Notes: generated from the letters alone by a model not told the origin. A stretch of DNA of 22,929 nt from Anaerolineae bacterium (GCA_021162125.1 JAGGZG010000334.1:1-22929); one strand, 5' to 3'. Counted from the stretch's first letter, positions 7,572 to 15,872 are shown. Program-made: numbers and translations.

Positions 7572-8344
7572 TCGGAGCAGTCATTATCGCGGGTGGAGAT
7601 CCAGGAGCGCGGGACGTCCTGCTGGACTATACCGGTGTGCCGAAAAAGGCCATGATCCCTATTGCCGGCAAGGCGATGGTCCACCACGTAGTGGAGGCTC
7701 TGGCCGGGTGTTCGTTGATACAGCGGATAGTAGTGGTCGGGCTGGAGCCCACAGAAGAGATGCGGTTCGCAGTGCCGGTGGACTACGTGGCGGATCAGGG
7801 GCAGATGCTGGAGAACGCCTTGACCGGCATGGAGCATCTGATTACCGTGGAGCCACAGGTGGAGCAGATAGTTTTCAGTGCGGCGGACATCCCGTTGATC
7901 ACCGCTGAAATCGTCGGCTGGTTCGTCGAGACCTGCCTGGGGATGGAGGCGGACGTGTTCTACTCCATCGTAGAGCGGTCTGTAATGGAAAAACGCTTCC
8001 CCAACTCTGGACGCAGCTTCCGCACCCTCCGCGATGGCTCTTTCGCCGGCGGCGATCTGTATATGGTCAGCCGGGAGGCCATGACTGCCAATCTGGATTT
8101 CATCCGCAAGGCCCTGGCTTCGCGTAAGAGTATGTGGGGATTGGTTCGTTTGCTGGGTTTCATGACCCTGTTTCGCTTCGCCACCCGGCGACTGACTCTC
8201 GCTCAGGTGGAGCAACGGGCCAGCAAGATTCTTGGGTACTCTGGGAAAGCAGTGATCGCGCCTTACGCCGAGTTGGCAATGGACGTGGACAAGCCACATC
8301 AGTTGGACCTGGTCCGCACTGAGTTTCAGCGGGCGGGCGCGTGA
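7568..8344 (+). CDS. MobA-like NTP transferase (probable head-group nucleotidyltransferase)
   Basis: This 258-residue cytoplasmic protein has a Rossmann-like nucleotidyltransferase fold. The N terminus GAVIIAGGDPGA (3-14) replaces the classic LAGG-x-GxRM loop, PKKAMIPIAGKAMVHHVV (25-42) supplies the usual lysines, and FSAADIPLIT (103-112) holds the metal-binding aspartate, Asp107. It probably couples NTP with a phosphorylated substrate to form a nucleotide-activated compound. Next to a CDP-alcohol transferase, the simplest inference is a cytidylyltransferase making the CDP donor, as in archaeal inositol-phosphate cytidylyltransferase/DIPP synthase pairs. A role in molybdenum cofactor synthesis is less likely because no moa/moe gene is nearby. 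The C-terminal about 100 residues are helical and not recognised. It overlaps the acyltransferase by 4 nt and abuts the phosphatase start. Confidence 0.8.
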   Translation: MIGAVIIAGGDPGARDVLLDYTGVPKKAMIPIAGKAMVHHVVEALAGCSLIQRIVVVGLEPTEEMRFAVPVDYVADQGQMLENALTGMEHLITVEPQVEQIVFSAADIPLITAEIVGWFVETCLGMEADVFYSIVERSVMEKRFPNSGRSFRTLRDGSFAGGDLYMVSREAMTANLDFIRKALASRKSMWGLVRLLGFMTLFRFATRRLTLAQVEQRASKILGYSGKAVIAPYAELAMDVDKPHQLDLVRTEFQRAGA

Positions 8345-8875
8345 ATGTCGCTCACTGATCAGCCTATGCGAAACCTTGCTGCGTGGGACAGTGCTCTGAG
8401 TGCCCGTCTTACCCTGCCAGCGAAGGCCGTTTGTCTGCGCCGGGCGGCGATGCTGGGCGCGCACCTGGGCGATAGCTGGCTGTGGCTGGCCGCGTCGGTG
8501 TTTGCCTGGATAGCGGGGGGCTCTGTCGCGCGCCACTTAGTACTCGTCGCGGCCCTGGCAGTGGTACTCGCCGTGGGGACGACGATGCTGCTCAAAGCTC
8601 TCGTCCGCCGCCGGCGTCCACAGGAACGCAGTGGCTTCTATTCGCGGGGCACCACCGACCGCTATTCTTTCCCCTCCGGGCACGCAGCGCGGGTGGCCAG
8701 CATTGCCGTGGTGGTCGGAGCACACTCGCCCCTGGCGGCGGCAATCCTCTACCCGTGGGCTGTGCTCGTCGCCTTATGCCGTGTGGCCCTGGGCCTGCAT
8801 TACCTGGGCGACGTCGTCGTCGGCCTGGGAATCGGCTTCGTGTGCTCGTGGGTGCTGGTCACAATTTTGTCATAA
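8345..8875 (+). CDS. PAP2-family membrane phosphatase
   Basis: This 176-residue multi-helix membrane protein carries the three-part type 2 phosphatidic acid phosphatase signature: KALVRRRRP (K-x6-RP, Lys84-Pro92), PSGH (110-113), and CR-x5-H-x3-D (Arg146, His152, Asp156), with Cys145 in place of the usual Ser. It should remove a phosphate from a lipid or isoprenoid phosphate at the membrane face. Its ATG follows directly on the TGA of the nucleotidyltransferase, so the two are translationally coupled. In this context it would plausibly dephosphorylate the product of the phosphatidyltransferase, for example a phosphatidyl-polyol phosphate. Undecaprenyl pyrophosphate phosphatase activity is the main alternative. 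Confidence 0.88.
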   Translation: MSLTDQPMRNLAAWDSALSARLTLPAKAVCLRRAAMLGAHLGDSWLWLAASVFAWIAGGSVARHLVLVAALAVVLAVGTTMLLKALVRRRRPQERSGFYSRGTTDRYSFPSGHAARVASIAVVVGAHSPLAAAILYPWAVLVALCRVALGLHYLGDVVVGLGIGFVCSWVLVTILS

Positions 8876-8928
8876 GGTCTGTTTTACATTACAGGGCGGC
8901 AAGTCGCCGTCCATACGGAGGAAACCGC

Positions 8929-10071
8929 ATGACATCATCTATCGAGATTATGCAGATTGAGGATGCGGCCGGGCGAGAGCGATTCATCCGCTTCCCCTGG
9001 CAGGTGTATCGCGACGACCCCCTGTGGGTGCCGCCGTTGCTCAGCTCGCGGCGACGCACCCTCGATCCAGCGCGGGGGACGTTTTTCCAATACGGGGAGG
9101 CGGCCCTGTTCATGGCCCGGCGCGGGGGGAAAGACGTGGGTACCATCGTAGGCTGGATCAACCACCGCTCCAATCGTTACCTCAACGAAAAGGCCGCCGG
9201 GTTCGGTTTTTTCGAGGTGCTGGACGACTATCCGGCCGCCGAGGCCCTGTTGACCACGGCCTGCGATTGGGCGCGACAGCGGGGCATGACCGAGATTCGC
9301 GGCCCGTTTTATTTTTCCATGGACGATTGCCCTGGCGTTCTGGTCGAAGGTTTCGACTATCCGCCGGTGTTGCTGGTGGGTCACACCCCGCCCTACTACG
9401 CTGGTCTGCTGGAGCGATTCGGCCTGGAGAAGTACCGCGACGGCTACGCCTATCGCATTGATGTCGCCCCATTCAACAACGATCTCGGCAGGATACCACC
9501 CAAGATTCTGCGCGTGGCCGAGGCCGTGCGTCGCCGGGAGAAGGTCACCGTCCGCCCGGTGCGGATGAAAGAGTGGGACAGCGAAGTGGCCATCGCTATG
9601 GACATCATCAACCGCGCCCTGGGCCACATGCGCAACCATGTTCCCATGGACGAAGGGGAGTTCAAGCGTTTCGCTGAGAGCCTGCGCAGCGTCGTTGACC
9701 CCGACCTGGCCCTGCTGGCCGAGGTGGATGGCAAGCCGGTGGGTATTGCCATTACCCTGCCCGACTTCAACCAGGCGCTGCGGCACGCCAATGGCCGCCT
9801 GTTCCCTGTCGGCTGGCTCAAAGTCCTGTGGTACAAGCGGCAGATCAACGTGGCTACTTTCAAAATCCTGGGGATCCTCGATGGGTATCGCGGCCGAGGT
9901 TTGGACTCGTTGCTCTACATCGAGACGGCCAAAGCAATCATGGCCAAGGGCTACGAGTGGCTCGATCTCTCGCTGGTGGCCGAGAACAACGTGATGATGA
10001 ACCGCATGGCCCGTCGCCTGGGCGGGGAAATCTACAAAGTATTTCGTACCTATAAGACGACACTCGTGTAA
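8929..10071 (+). CDS. GNAT-fold N-acyltransferase-like protein (YghO-like)
   Basis: This 380-residue protein resembles the large GNAT-related proteins annotated YghO or hypothetical acetyltransferase. The N-terminal half starts with FIRFPWQVYRDDPLWVPPLL and contains GPFYFSMDD; the C-terminal half has the acyl-CoA-binding turn DGYRGRGLDSLL (318-329) and ends LSLVAENNVMMNRMARRLGG, a typical GNAT helix. The frame is open far upstream inside the PAP2 gene, but ATG 8929 has GGAGG at a good distance and gives the family start, so the longer version is rejected. It lies 53 nt after the PAP2 gene and may be the last gene of that operon. The substrate is unknown. Confidence 0.82.
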   Translation: MTSSIEIMQIEDAAGRERFIRFPWQVYRDDPLWVPPLLSSRRRTLDPARGTFFQYGEAALFMARRGGKDVGTIVGWINHRSNRYLNEKAAGFGFFEVLDDYPAAEALLTTACDWARQRGMTEIRGPFYFSMDDCPGVLVEGFDYPPVLLVGHTPPYYAGLLERFGLEKYRDGYAYRIDVAPFNNDLGRIPPKILRVAEAVRRREKVTVRPVRMKEWDSEVAIAMDIINRALGHMRNHVPMDEGEFKRFAESLRSVVDPDLALLAEVDGKPVGIAITLPDFNQALRHANGRLFPVGWLKVLWYKRQINVATFKILGILDGYRGRGLDSLLYIETAKAIMAKGYEWLDLSLVAENNVMMNRMARRLGGEIYKVFRTYKTTLV

Positions 10072-10073
10072 CC

Positions 10074-10107
10074 AGGTGCCCGGCACTTTTGGAAGTGCCT
10101 GGCACCT
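10074..10107. repeat. Second copy of the AGGTGCCCGGCACTT inverted repeat
   Basis: Arms 10074-10088 and 10093-10107 pair with one mismatch around TTGG. The left arm is identical to 4116-4130. It begins right after the stop codon of the GNAT-like gene. There is no T-run, so it is a weak candidate terminator at best. Two copies 6 kb apart, both between genes, point to a dispersed palindromic element. Confidence 0.78.
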
Positions 10108-10135
10108 CCGTATCGCGATGTGAGGAGTGGGCAGC

Positions 10136-11407
10136 ATGACAGAGGACAAAGGAGAGCAACAGCCCGGCGTGGCCGAGGGCCAGGCGCGACAGGTGCAACA
10201 GGCCCTTAGCCTGGGCTGGACTCTGGCCGAGATATTGGGCCGCTGGCGACGGGGCATCACCCCGCCTCGTAAAGCCAAAGCCAGCGACCGCCTGTCCTTC
10301 AGCAGCCACGAGGTCCTGCCCGGCGACGAGCTGGGCATGGCCGCGCAGCGGGCATTGGTGCTGGCCCAGGGCCTGAAGCTGGCAGTGCCCCAGCCAGGCG
10401 AGGATTCCGAGGTGACGCTCGCCTCGTTGCCGGACCTGGTCTACGCATACATGGCGGATCCAAAGGCCCATCCCCTGCCCGGCGTGCAGACCGTGCGTCC
10501 CGTGTTGGAGGCCTGGGGCCGCTCGGCGTGGATCGCACTGGCCGCGCGCTCGCAGACCCTGGCCACCGCTTTTTCCCTGGGCGGCAGCCTGGCCGATACC
10601 TACTGGTACATGTGGCCACCGGGCCGGGCCGCGAGGCACAAGGTGCGCGTGAAAGAGACCTGGCGAGACCTGCTCTCGCGCCAGCGAATGGGAAAGCTGA
10701 TCGGTCAACTCCGCACACTCGAAGAATCCCTGCCGCCGGATGTCGTGCCGGCGCTGGTTCACAGCCTGGACCGGTGGGGGATCGCTGCCGAGATGGAACG
10801 GGGGCGCGATGGCCGGCTGCGCATTTCTTACAGGCTGCTGTTCGCCATGCGGCGTTTTAGCTGGGCGCGGCGGCTGCGCTACAAGCTGAAGCTGCGCAAG
10901 TTTGGATCGTACAGCGGGATGGTGGTTGATCTCTCCGCCGATGAGGAGCGGGCCCTTTACGAGCGCCTGGCCCGCCAGGCTGAAATCTGGGGCGACCTGG
11001 TACGCGGTGACCGCCGGCCAGCGAGCTACCTCCTCCCCTCGGACCGGGAGTGGATCAACTGGATGTCCAGAATCATCTACGCGGCGTTGATCCTGCTCGG
11101 AGGAGTTGTGGGCGTGGTCGTCGTGAGCGCGCTTCTGCCCTTGTTGAATGGACTGGCCCTGGGCGTCTCATCCGCCGCCAGCCAGGCACTACCTTCGATG
11201 ATCGAGAGCCAGGCACTGAAAATCCCCCTCGACCCCAAAGAGCTGAGCGGGTGGTTCTCGGTCATCGCTACCCTGTCTACTTTCCTGGTGTTCGTCAGCA
11301 GCGTGGTGGCCCGTTCGTTCCACACGCTGATGGGTGTTTACGACCGGGTACGCGCCTGGTTTGCCCGGCGGCGCATCCGGGCCAGGGCTACGATCTCCTG
11401 GACCTAA
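10136..11407 (+). CDS. Unrecognised protein with two C-terminal transmembrane helices
   Basis: I do not recognise the family of this 423-residue protein. The N-terminal about 300 residues are soluble-looking, helical and Arg/Leu-rich, with WTLAEILGRWRRG (28-40) and a basic patch RFSWARRLRYKLKLRKFG (240-257). Two hydrophobic helices follow at about 312-338 and 372-395, separated by a short linker, and then a very basic tail RAWFARRRIRARA. There is no signal peptide, so the N-terminal domain is probably cytoplasmic and the protein is anchored by a C-terminal hairpin. ATG 10136 is chosen over GTG 10127 because GAGGAG is correctly spaced from it. It is followed 287 nt later by the SNF2/SWIM genes on the same strand. 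Confidence 0.75.
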   Translation: MTEDKGEQQPGVAEGQARQVQQALSLGWTLAEILGRWRRGITPPRKAKASDRLSFSSHEVLPGDELGMAAQRALVLAQGLKLAVPQPGEDSEVTLASLPDLVYAYMADPKAHPLPGVQTVRPVLEAWGRSAWIALAARSQTLATAFSLGGSLADTYWYMWPPGRAARHKVRVKETWRDLLSRQRMGKLIGQLRTLEESLPPDVVPALVHSLDRWGIAAEMERGRDGRLRISYRLLFAMRRFSWARRLRYKLKLRKFGSYSGMVVDLSADEERALYERLARQAEIWGDLVRGDRRPASYLLPSDREWINWMSRIIYAALILLGGVVGVVVVSALLPLLNGLALGVSSAASQALPSMIESQALKIPLDPKELSGWFSVIATLSTFLVFVSSVVARSFHTLMGVYDRVRAWFARRRIRARATISWT

Positions 11408-11477
11408 ACCCTTTCGTGGATTTCCTGCCGTTTGAAGATTCGGTGGTCTCCCGGTAACGTGTTGGTCGCTCAGACCC

Positions 11478-11583
11478 GCCCGGACGTGGAACATCCGGGC
11501 TACGAGATGCAAGGCCCTCCGGGCCTCTGGAGCCCCCGAAGGGGGCTTTCCACCTCGTAGCCGGGCGGTTTAGCGCCCGGCGG
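11478..11583. repeat. Nested hairpin cluster upstream of the SNF2 gene
   Basis: Hairpins occur at 11478-11486/11492-11500 (GCCCGGACG arms, one mismatch), 11513-11525 (GGCCC/GGGCC), 11531-11547 (AGCCCCC/GGGGGCT) and about 11561-11581. An outer pair GCTACGAG (11499-11506) / CTCGTAGC (11554-11561) encloses the middle two. The cluster resembles those at 76-177 and 22488-22619. It occupies most of the 287-nt gap between the membrane protein and SNF2 genes, and I see no other gene there. Confidence 0.65.
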
Positions 11584-11642
11584 GGCGGACGAGGAGCACC
11601 AACACACAAGGGGGAGACTACCGAAGGTTCGGGCTTTGAGAT

Positions 11643-11667
11643 TTGGTCATTGGTTTATTGGTCATTG
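11643..11667 (+). repeat. Direct repeat TTGGTCATTG x2
   Basis: The 10-mer TTGGTCATTG occurs at 11643-11652 and 11658-11667 in an AT-rich patch just before the SNF2 start. The base composition contrasts sharply with the flanking GC-rich DNA. It could be a degenerate simple repeat or part of a promoter; no clear -10/-35 pair is seen. Confidence 0.5.
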
Positions 11668-11694
11668 ATTCACTGTTCGTTTGAGGCGCATTAA

Positions 11695-12279
11695 ATGATC
11701 GTTTTGCACGGAAGTTGGCTCCCCGGCCCAACACCCGGCACTGCCGGCAATTTCATCATCTGGGGCGAGACGTCCGAGCCCAGACCACGGCCCAAACGCC
11801 GTGGGCGCCGCCCACAACCCCGGCCCGACAGGGCTTTGCCACATCCATTTCAGGCGACGCCGGAGCAGATTCTGGATGCCCTGCGCCGCCTGCTGCCCGA
11901 CGCTGGATTCCCCCCCACCGAGGAACTTGTAACCCAGGCGCACGTCCTGCTGCCCTCGTCCAATCGCGGGCCACTGGCTTCCCCACAGCTAATCCGCGAT
12001 GGCGAAGAAGCCGAAGAAGACATCAAGCCCTCCGGCCTCGGCCTGTGGGAGGTCGCCGGTCTGGCTCTGAACCCCATGCAGACGCTGGCCCTGCTGGTTC
12101 CCCTGCCACTGGAGCCACGACCGGGCGTCGCCGTTGGCAGTGACCTGCGTTTCTGGAACGCGGCGGCCAAGTTCGCGCTGGAGCTCCTGGCCCGCCAGCG
12201 GTTCCTGCCCGCGCTGGTGCGGCACGGATCGGCGAAAACTCCGGCGCTGCGTGCCATCTGGCAGCCGGCCCTGGACTAG
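11695..12279 (+). CDS. N-terminal fragment of SNF2-family ATPase, ended by in-frame TAG
   Basis: This 194-residue piece begins MIVLHGSWLPGP and contains DLRFWNAAAKFALELLARQRFLPAL, which I associate with the N-terminal region of large bacterial SNF2/RapA-like proteins. The ATG has GAGG eight bases upstream. The frame stops at TAG 12277-12279, but the same frame continues without another stop to 14916, and the codons after the TAG (PSDRERVSRLVRAMPPICR) keep the coding style. I therefore regard this and the next entry as two parts of one 1,073-codon gene. The cause may be a genuine nonsense mutation, a sequencing error or readthrough; the sequence alone cannot decide. Confidence 0.72.
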   Translation: MIVLHGSWLPGPTPGTAGNFIIWGETSEPRPRPKRRGRRPQPRPDRALPHPFQATPEQILDALRRLLPDAGFPPTEELVTQAHVLLPSSNRGPLASPQLIRDGEEAEEDIKPSGLGLWEVAGLALNPMQTLALLVPLPLEPRPGVAVGSDLRFWNAAAKFALELLARQRFLPALVRHGSAKTPALRAIWQPALD

Positions 12280-12306
12280 CCAAGTGACCGGGAGCGGGTC
12301 AGCCGC

Positions 12307-14916
12307 TTGGTGCGGGCCATGCCCCCCATCTGCCGTGGCCTGCGGCCGGTCTCATACCCCCGTCGGAAGAAAAAATCGGCGGAAGAGAGCGAGCCACCGA
12401 ACGCCTACACGCTCGTCGAGAGCTTCCTGGGGGCAATCGTGGACGCTGCCGTGCGCGAATGGGGCGCGCTGGCCCCATCGCAGCCGCGCCGCCGAGGCAG
12501 GGCCAGCCGGCCGCCGTCTGATGTGACCGGCCTCTGGTTGGCGGCGCTGTTCTCCCCGGATGGTATCCTGGATGCCCCGCCGGAGCAGCGTGGCCAACTG
12601 GCGGCCTTCTACGATCAGTGGCGTGCCTGGATGGAACGGTTGCGGGTGGCGGGCGATGGCGGCTTTCGCATCTGCTTCCGTCTGGAGCCGCCGGAGCAAC
12701 CCGCGTTGGGCCAGCCTGACGTCCGGGATTGGACGTTGCGTTTCTTCCTGCAAGCCACCGACGACCTCAGTCTGCTGGTGCCCGCCAGGAAAGTGTGGCG
12801 CGAGCGCGGGAGCACACTTCGCTTCCTGAATCGCCGTTTCGAGCGGCCCCAGGAGCGCCTGCTGGCCGGGTTGGGGCTGGCTTCGCGGATGTTCCCCCCG
12901 CTGGAGCGTTGTCTGCGGTCGGCGCGGCCCGAGGCGTGCGCGCTGACCGTCCACGAGGCGTACACCTTCCTGCGCGAGACCGCGCTATTGCTGGAAAGCA
13001 GCGGGTTTGGGGTTCTCGTGCCCCCGTGGTGGCACAAACGCGGCGCGCGGTTGGGCGTCCGTATGCGCCTCTCTCCCAGCAAAAAGTCCGAGCAGGTGGT
13101 CAGCTCCGGGTTGCTGGGCCTGGACTCGCTCGTCCAGTACAACTGGCAACTCTCCCTGGGCGGGGAGCCACTGAGCCGCGAGGAGTTCGACAAGCTGGCG
13201 GCCTTGAAAATGCCCCTGGTGCAGATTCGAGGCCAGTGGGTGGAGCTCCAGCCCGAGCAGGTGGAGGCGGCCATCCGCTTCTGGGAGTCGCAACGCGATC
13301 AGGGGGAGATGACCCTGCGCGAGGCGTTGCGCATGTCCCTGGGGCCGGACGACATGGCAGGGGAACTGCCGGTCACCGGCGTCGAGTCCACGGGCTGGAT
13401 AAAGGACATGCTGCGCCAGTTGACCGAGGCAGCCGGGGCGGAACGCGCCCTGCCGCTGCTGAGCGCGCCCAAAGGCTTCGTCGGGAAACTGCGGCCCTAT
13501 CAGGTGCGGGGCTTCTCCTGGCTGGCTTTCCTGCGGCGATGGGGGCTGGGGGCCTGCCTGGCCGACGACATGGGCCTGGGCAAAACTATCCAGGCCATTG
13601 CCCTGATCCTGCACGACCGCGAGCGGGGTTACAACCGGCCTGCTCTGATCGTTTGCCCGACGTCGGTGGTCGGCAACTGGCAGCGGGAGGTGGCCCGCTT
13701 CGCACCTGGCCTGCGGGTGCTGGTCCATCACGGCAGCGACCGGCTGACCGGCGAGGACTTCATCGCTGCGGCCCAGCAACATGACGTGGTCATCTCCAGC
13801 TACAGCCTGGTGCGCCGTGACGAGGAAATACTTTCGGCGGTGAAGTGGGGCGGAGTGATTTTGGACGAGGCACAGAACATCAAGAACCCATCGGCCAAAC
13901 AGTCCCAGGCCGCCCGCCGCCTGCCGGCCGACTACCGCCTGGCGCTGACGGGCACGCCGGTGGAAAACCGTCTCTCGGAATTGTGGTCCATCATGGAGTT
14001 CCTGAACCCCGGCTATCTGGGCTCGCGGCAGAAATTCCGTAAGCGCTTCGCCCTGCCTATCGAGCGTTACCGGGACGAGGAGACCGCCAAGCGGCTGAAG
14101 TCGCTAATCGGGCCCTTCGTCCTGCGCCGGGTGAAGACCGACCCGCGCGTGATTCAGGACTTGCCCGAAAAGATGGAGATGAAAGTCTACTGCAACCTGA
14201 CCCCAGAGCAGGCCACTTTGTACGAGGCCGTGGTGCGCGATTCGCTGCGCCAGATCGAGGAGTCGGAGGGCATCCAGCGGCGGGGTGTGGTGCTGTCCAC
14301 ACTGCTGAAGCTGAAGCAGGTCTGTAATCATCCGGCGCAGTTACTGGGCGACGGCAGCGCCCTGCCTGGACGGTCGGGCAAGCTGGCCCGTCTGACGGAG
14401 ATGCTGGAGGAAGCATTGTCCGTGGGCGACCGGGCGCTGGTCTTCACCCAGTTCGCCAAGATGGGGAAGATGCTCAAGGCCCACCTGCAGGCCACCTTCG
14501 GGGGCGAGGTACTGTTCCTGCACGGCGGCACACCCGCCAAGCAGCGCGACCGGATGATAGCCCGTTTCCAGGAGGATCCGCACGGCCCGGCGATATTCGT
14601 CCTCTCGCTCAAGGCTGGCGGTCTGGGGCTGAACCTGACGCGAGCCAACCACGTCTTTCACTTCGACCGCTGGTGGAACCCGGCCGTGGAGAATCAGGCC
14701 ACCGACCGCGCCTTCCGCATCGGGCAGAAACGGGACGTGTTGGTGCATAAGTTCATCTGCGTGGGCACGATGGAGGAGCGCATTGACGAGCTCATCGAGA
14801 GCAAAAAAGCTCTGGCGGACACCGTCATCGGCACGGGCGAAGCCTGGCTGACCGAGCTCTCCACCGAGCAGTTGCGTGATCTGTTCACCCTGCGGCGGGA
14901 GGCGGTGGGAGATTGA
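12307..14916 (+). CDS. SNF2-family DEAD/DEAH-box ATPase (main part of interrupted gene)
   Basis: The 869-residue downstream part holds an accessory region (about 1-385) and a complete two-lobe SNF2 ATP-dependent DNA translocase. Motifs are KLRPYQVRGFSWL (about 394), Walker A ADDMGLGKT (about 419), DEAQ in VILDEAQNIKNP (about 519), ALTGTPVENRLSELWSI, LVFTQFAKMG, FLHGGTPAKQRD, and LKAGGLGLNLTRANHV with DRWWNPAVENQATDRAFRIGQ. All catalytic motifs are intact, so if translated it could be an active motor remodelling protein-DNA or RNA polymerase complexes. The listed start is a TTG; GTG 12310 and ATG 12319 are alternatives, and none has a convincing ribosome site. That supports an original single frame from 11695. 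It is 26 nt from the SWIM gene, a common partner. Confidence 0.9.
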   Translation: MVRAMPPICRGLRPVSYPRRKKKSAEESEPPNAYTLVESFLGAIVDAAVREWGALAPSQPRRRGRASRPPSDVTGLWLAALFSPDGILDAPPEQRGQLAAFYDQWRAWMERLRVAGDGGFRICFRLEPPEQPALGQPDVRDWTLRFFLQATDDLSLLVPARKVWRERGSTLRFLNRRFERPQERLLAGLGLASRMFPPLERCLRSARPEACALTVHEAYTFLRETALLLESSGFGVLVPPWWHKRGARLGVRMRLSPSKKSEQVVSSGLLGLDSLVQYNWQLSLGGEPLSREEFDKLAALKMPLVQIRGQWVELQPEQVEAAIRFWESQRDQGEMTLREALRMSLGPDDMAGELPVTGVESTGWIKDMLRQLTEAAGAERALPLLSAPKGFVGKLRPYQVRGFSWLAFLRRWGLGACLADDMGLGKTIQAIALILHDRERGYNRPALIVCPTSVVGNWQREVARFAPGLRVLVHHGSDRLTGEDFIAAAQQHDVVISSYSLVRRDEEILSAVKWGGVILDEAQNIKNPSAKQSQAARRLPADYRLALTGTPVENRLSELWSIMEFLNPGYLGSRQKFRKRFALPIERYRDEETAKRLKSLIGPFVLRRVKTDPRVIQDLPEKMEMKVYCNLTPEQATLYEAVVRDSLRQIEESEGIQRRGVVLSTLLKLKQVCNHPAQLLGDGSALPGRSGKLARLTEMLEEALSVGDRALVFTQFAKMGKMLKAHLQATFGGEVLFLHGGTPAKQRDRMIARFQEDPHGPAIFVLSLKAGGLGLNLTRANHVFHFDRWWNPAVENQATDRAFRIGQKRDVLVHKFICVGTMEERIDELIESKKALADTVIGTGEAWLTELSTEQLRDLFTLRREAVGD

Positions 14917-14942
14917 ATGGCGAATTTTAAGGAGTGGTGATA

Positions 14943-15872
14943 ATGGCCCGACGGCGGTATTATCGTGACGACTGGGACTACTTTCCGCCCTCACGCCCCA
15001 TCGAAGTAGAGGGCGGGATCAAAGCCAAAAGCAAACGGGGAAGAATTGGCCAGACCTGGTGGGCTGGGCGCTGGACCCGTGCGTTGGAGGCGATTATGGA
15101 CTCGGGGCGTCTGGGGCGGGGGCGGCGCTACGCCCGTAAGGGCCAGGTGCTGGAGATCAACGAGCAGGCGGGGCTGATCACCGCTCGCGTGCAGGGCTCC
15201 CGCCGCACGCCCTACAAAGTAAGGATCGAGATCGCCCCTCTCAGCGACGCGGAGTGGGACAAGGTCATTGAGGCAATGGCCGGGCAAGCCCTTTTCGCCG
15301 CCAAACTCCTGGCCGGCGAGATGCCGCAAAACATCGAGGAGGCCTTCGCCACGGCAGGGGTATCACTCTTTCCGGGGCGGTCGAAAGACCTGATCACCTC
15401 GTGCTCCTGCCCGGACTGGGCCAACCCCTGCAAGCACATCGCCGCCGTCTACTACCTGCTGGGTGAGCGGTTTGACGACGACCCGTTCATGCTCTTTCGC
15501 CTGCGTGGGCGGACGAAGGAGCAGATCATGGAGGCGCTGCGGGCCAAGCGCGCTGCCGGGGCTGCCGTCATCGCCGAACCGGCGGCCACGTATGAGCCGG
15601 AGCCAGCCCCAGCCGTTGAGAGTGCACCACTGGAAACCTGTCTCGACCACTATTGGGATCTGGGTGAGGACATAGACGACTTTCGAGTGACGGTAGCCCC
15701 GCCACCCGTCGAGGCCGCCCTGCTCAAGCGGCTGGGCACGCCGCCGTTCTGGGAAGGGTCCCAGGACTTTCTGACCTCGCTGGGCGCGGTTTACGCCGCC
15801 GTCACCGCCGGGGCGATGGGACAGGCTTATGGCGGGGACAACGAGCGAGACAAGAGAGAAAAAACTGAGTGA
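14943..15872 (+). CDS. SWIM zinc-finger protein
   Basis: This 309-residue protein contains the SWIM zinc-binding motif C-x-C-x6-C-x-H: Cys154, Cys156, Cys163, His165 in TSCSCPDWANPCKHIAAVYY. The N-terminal region IGQTWWAGRWTRALEAI is typical of bacterial SWIM proteins encoded beside SNF2 ATPases, where SWIM is thought to bind DNA or protein. Residues about 190-235 are a Glu/Ala/Pro-rich linker. ATG 14943 is preceded by AAGGAG at good spacing; GTG codons at 14934 and 14937 are less likely. It follows the SNF2 stop by 26 nt and is surely cotranscribed. Presence of an intact partner argues against long-standing decay of the SNF2 gene. Confidence 0.9.
   Translation: MARRRYYRDDWDYFPPSRPIEVEGGIKAKSKRGRIGQTWWAGRWTRALEAIMDSGRLGRGRRYARKGQVLEINEQAGLITARVQGSRRTPYKVRIEIAPLSDAEWDKVIEAMAGQALFAAKLLAGEMPQNIEEAFATAGVSLFPGRSKDLITSCSCPDWANPCKHIAAVYYLLGERFDDDPFMLFRLRGRTKEQIMEALRAKRAAGAAVIAEPAATYEPEPAPAVESAPLETCLDHYWDLGEDIDDFRVTVAPPPVEAALLKRLGTPPFWEGSQDFLTSLGAVYAAVTAGAMGQAYGGDNERDKREKTE

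Noticed and set aside
7334..8536. 400-codon minus-strand frame opposite the acyltransferase, nucleotidyltransferase and PAP2 genes
   Set aside because: It is antisense to three genes with intact family motifs. Its His/Gln/Arg-rich translation is typical of a shadow frame in GC-rich DNA.
8482..8928. Upstream extension of the GNAT-like frame
   Set aside because: It overlaps the PAP2 gene, has shadow-type composition, and GGAGG supports ATG 8929.
8935..10338. 467-codon minus-strand frame opposite the GNAT-like gene
   Set aside because: The plus strand has a family-like protein and a good ribosome site. The antisense frame also crosses the palindrome at 10074-10107 and has shadow-like composition.
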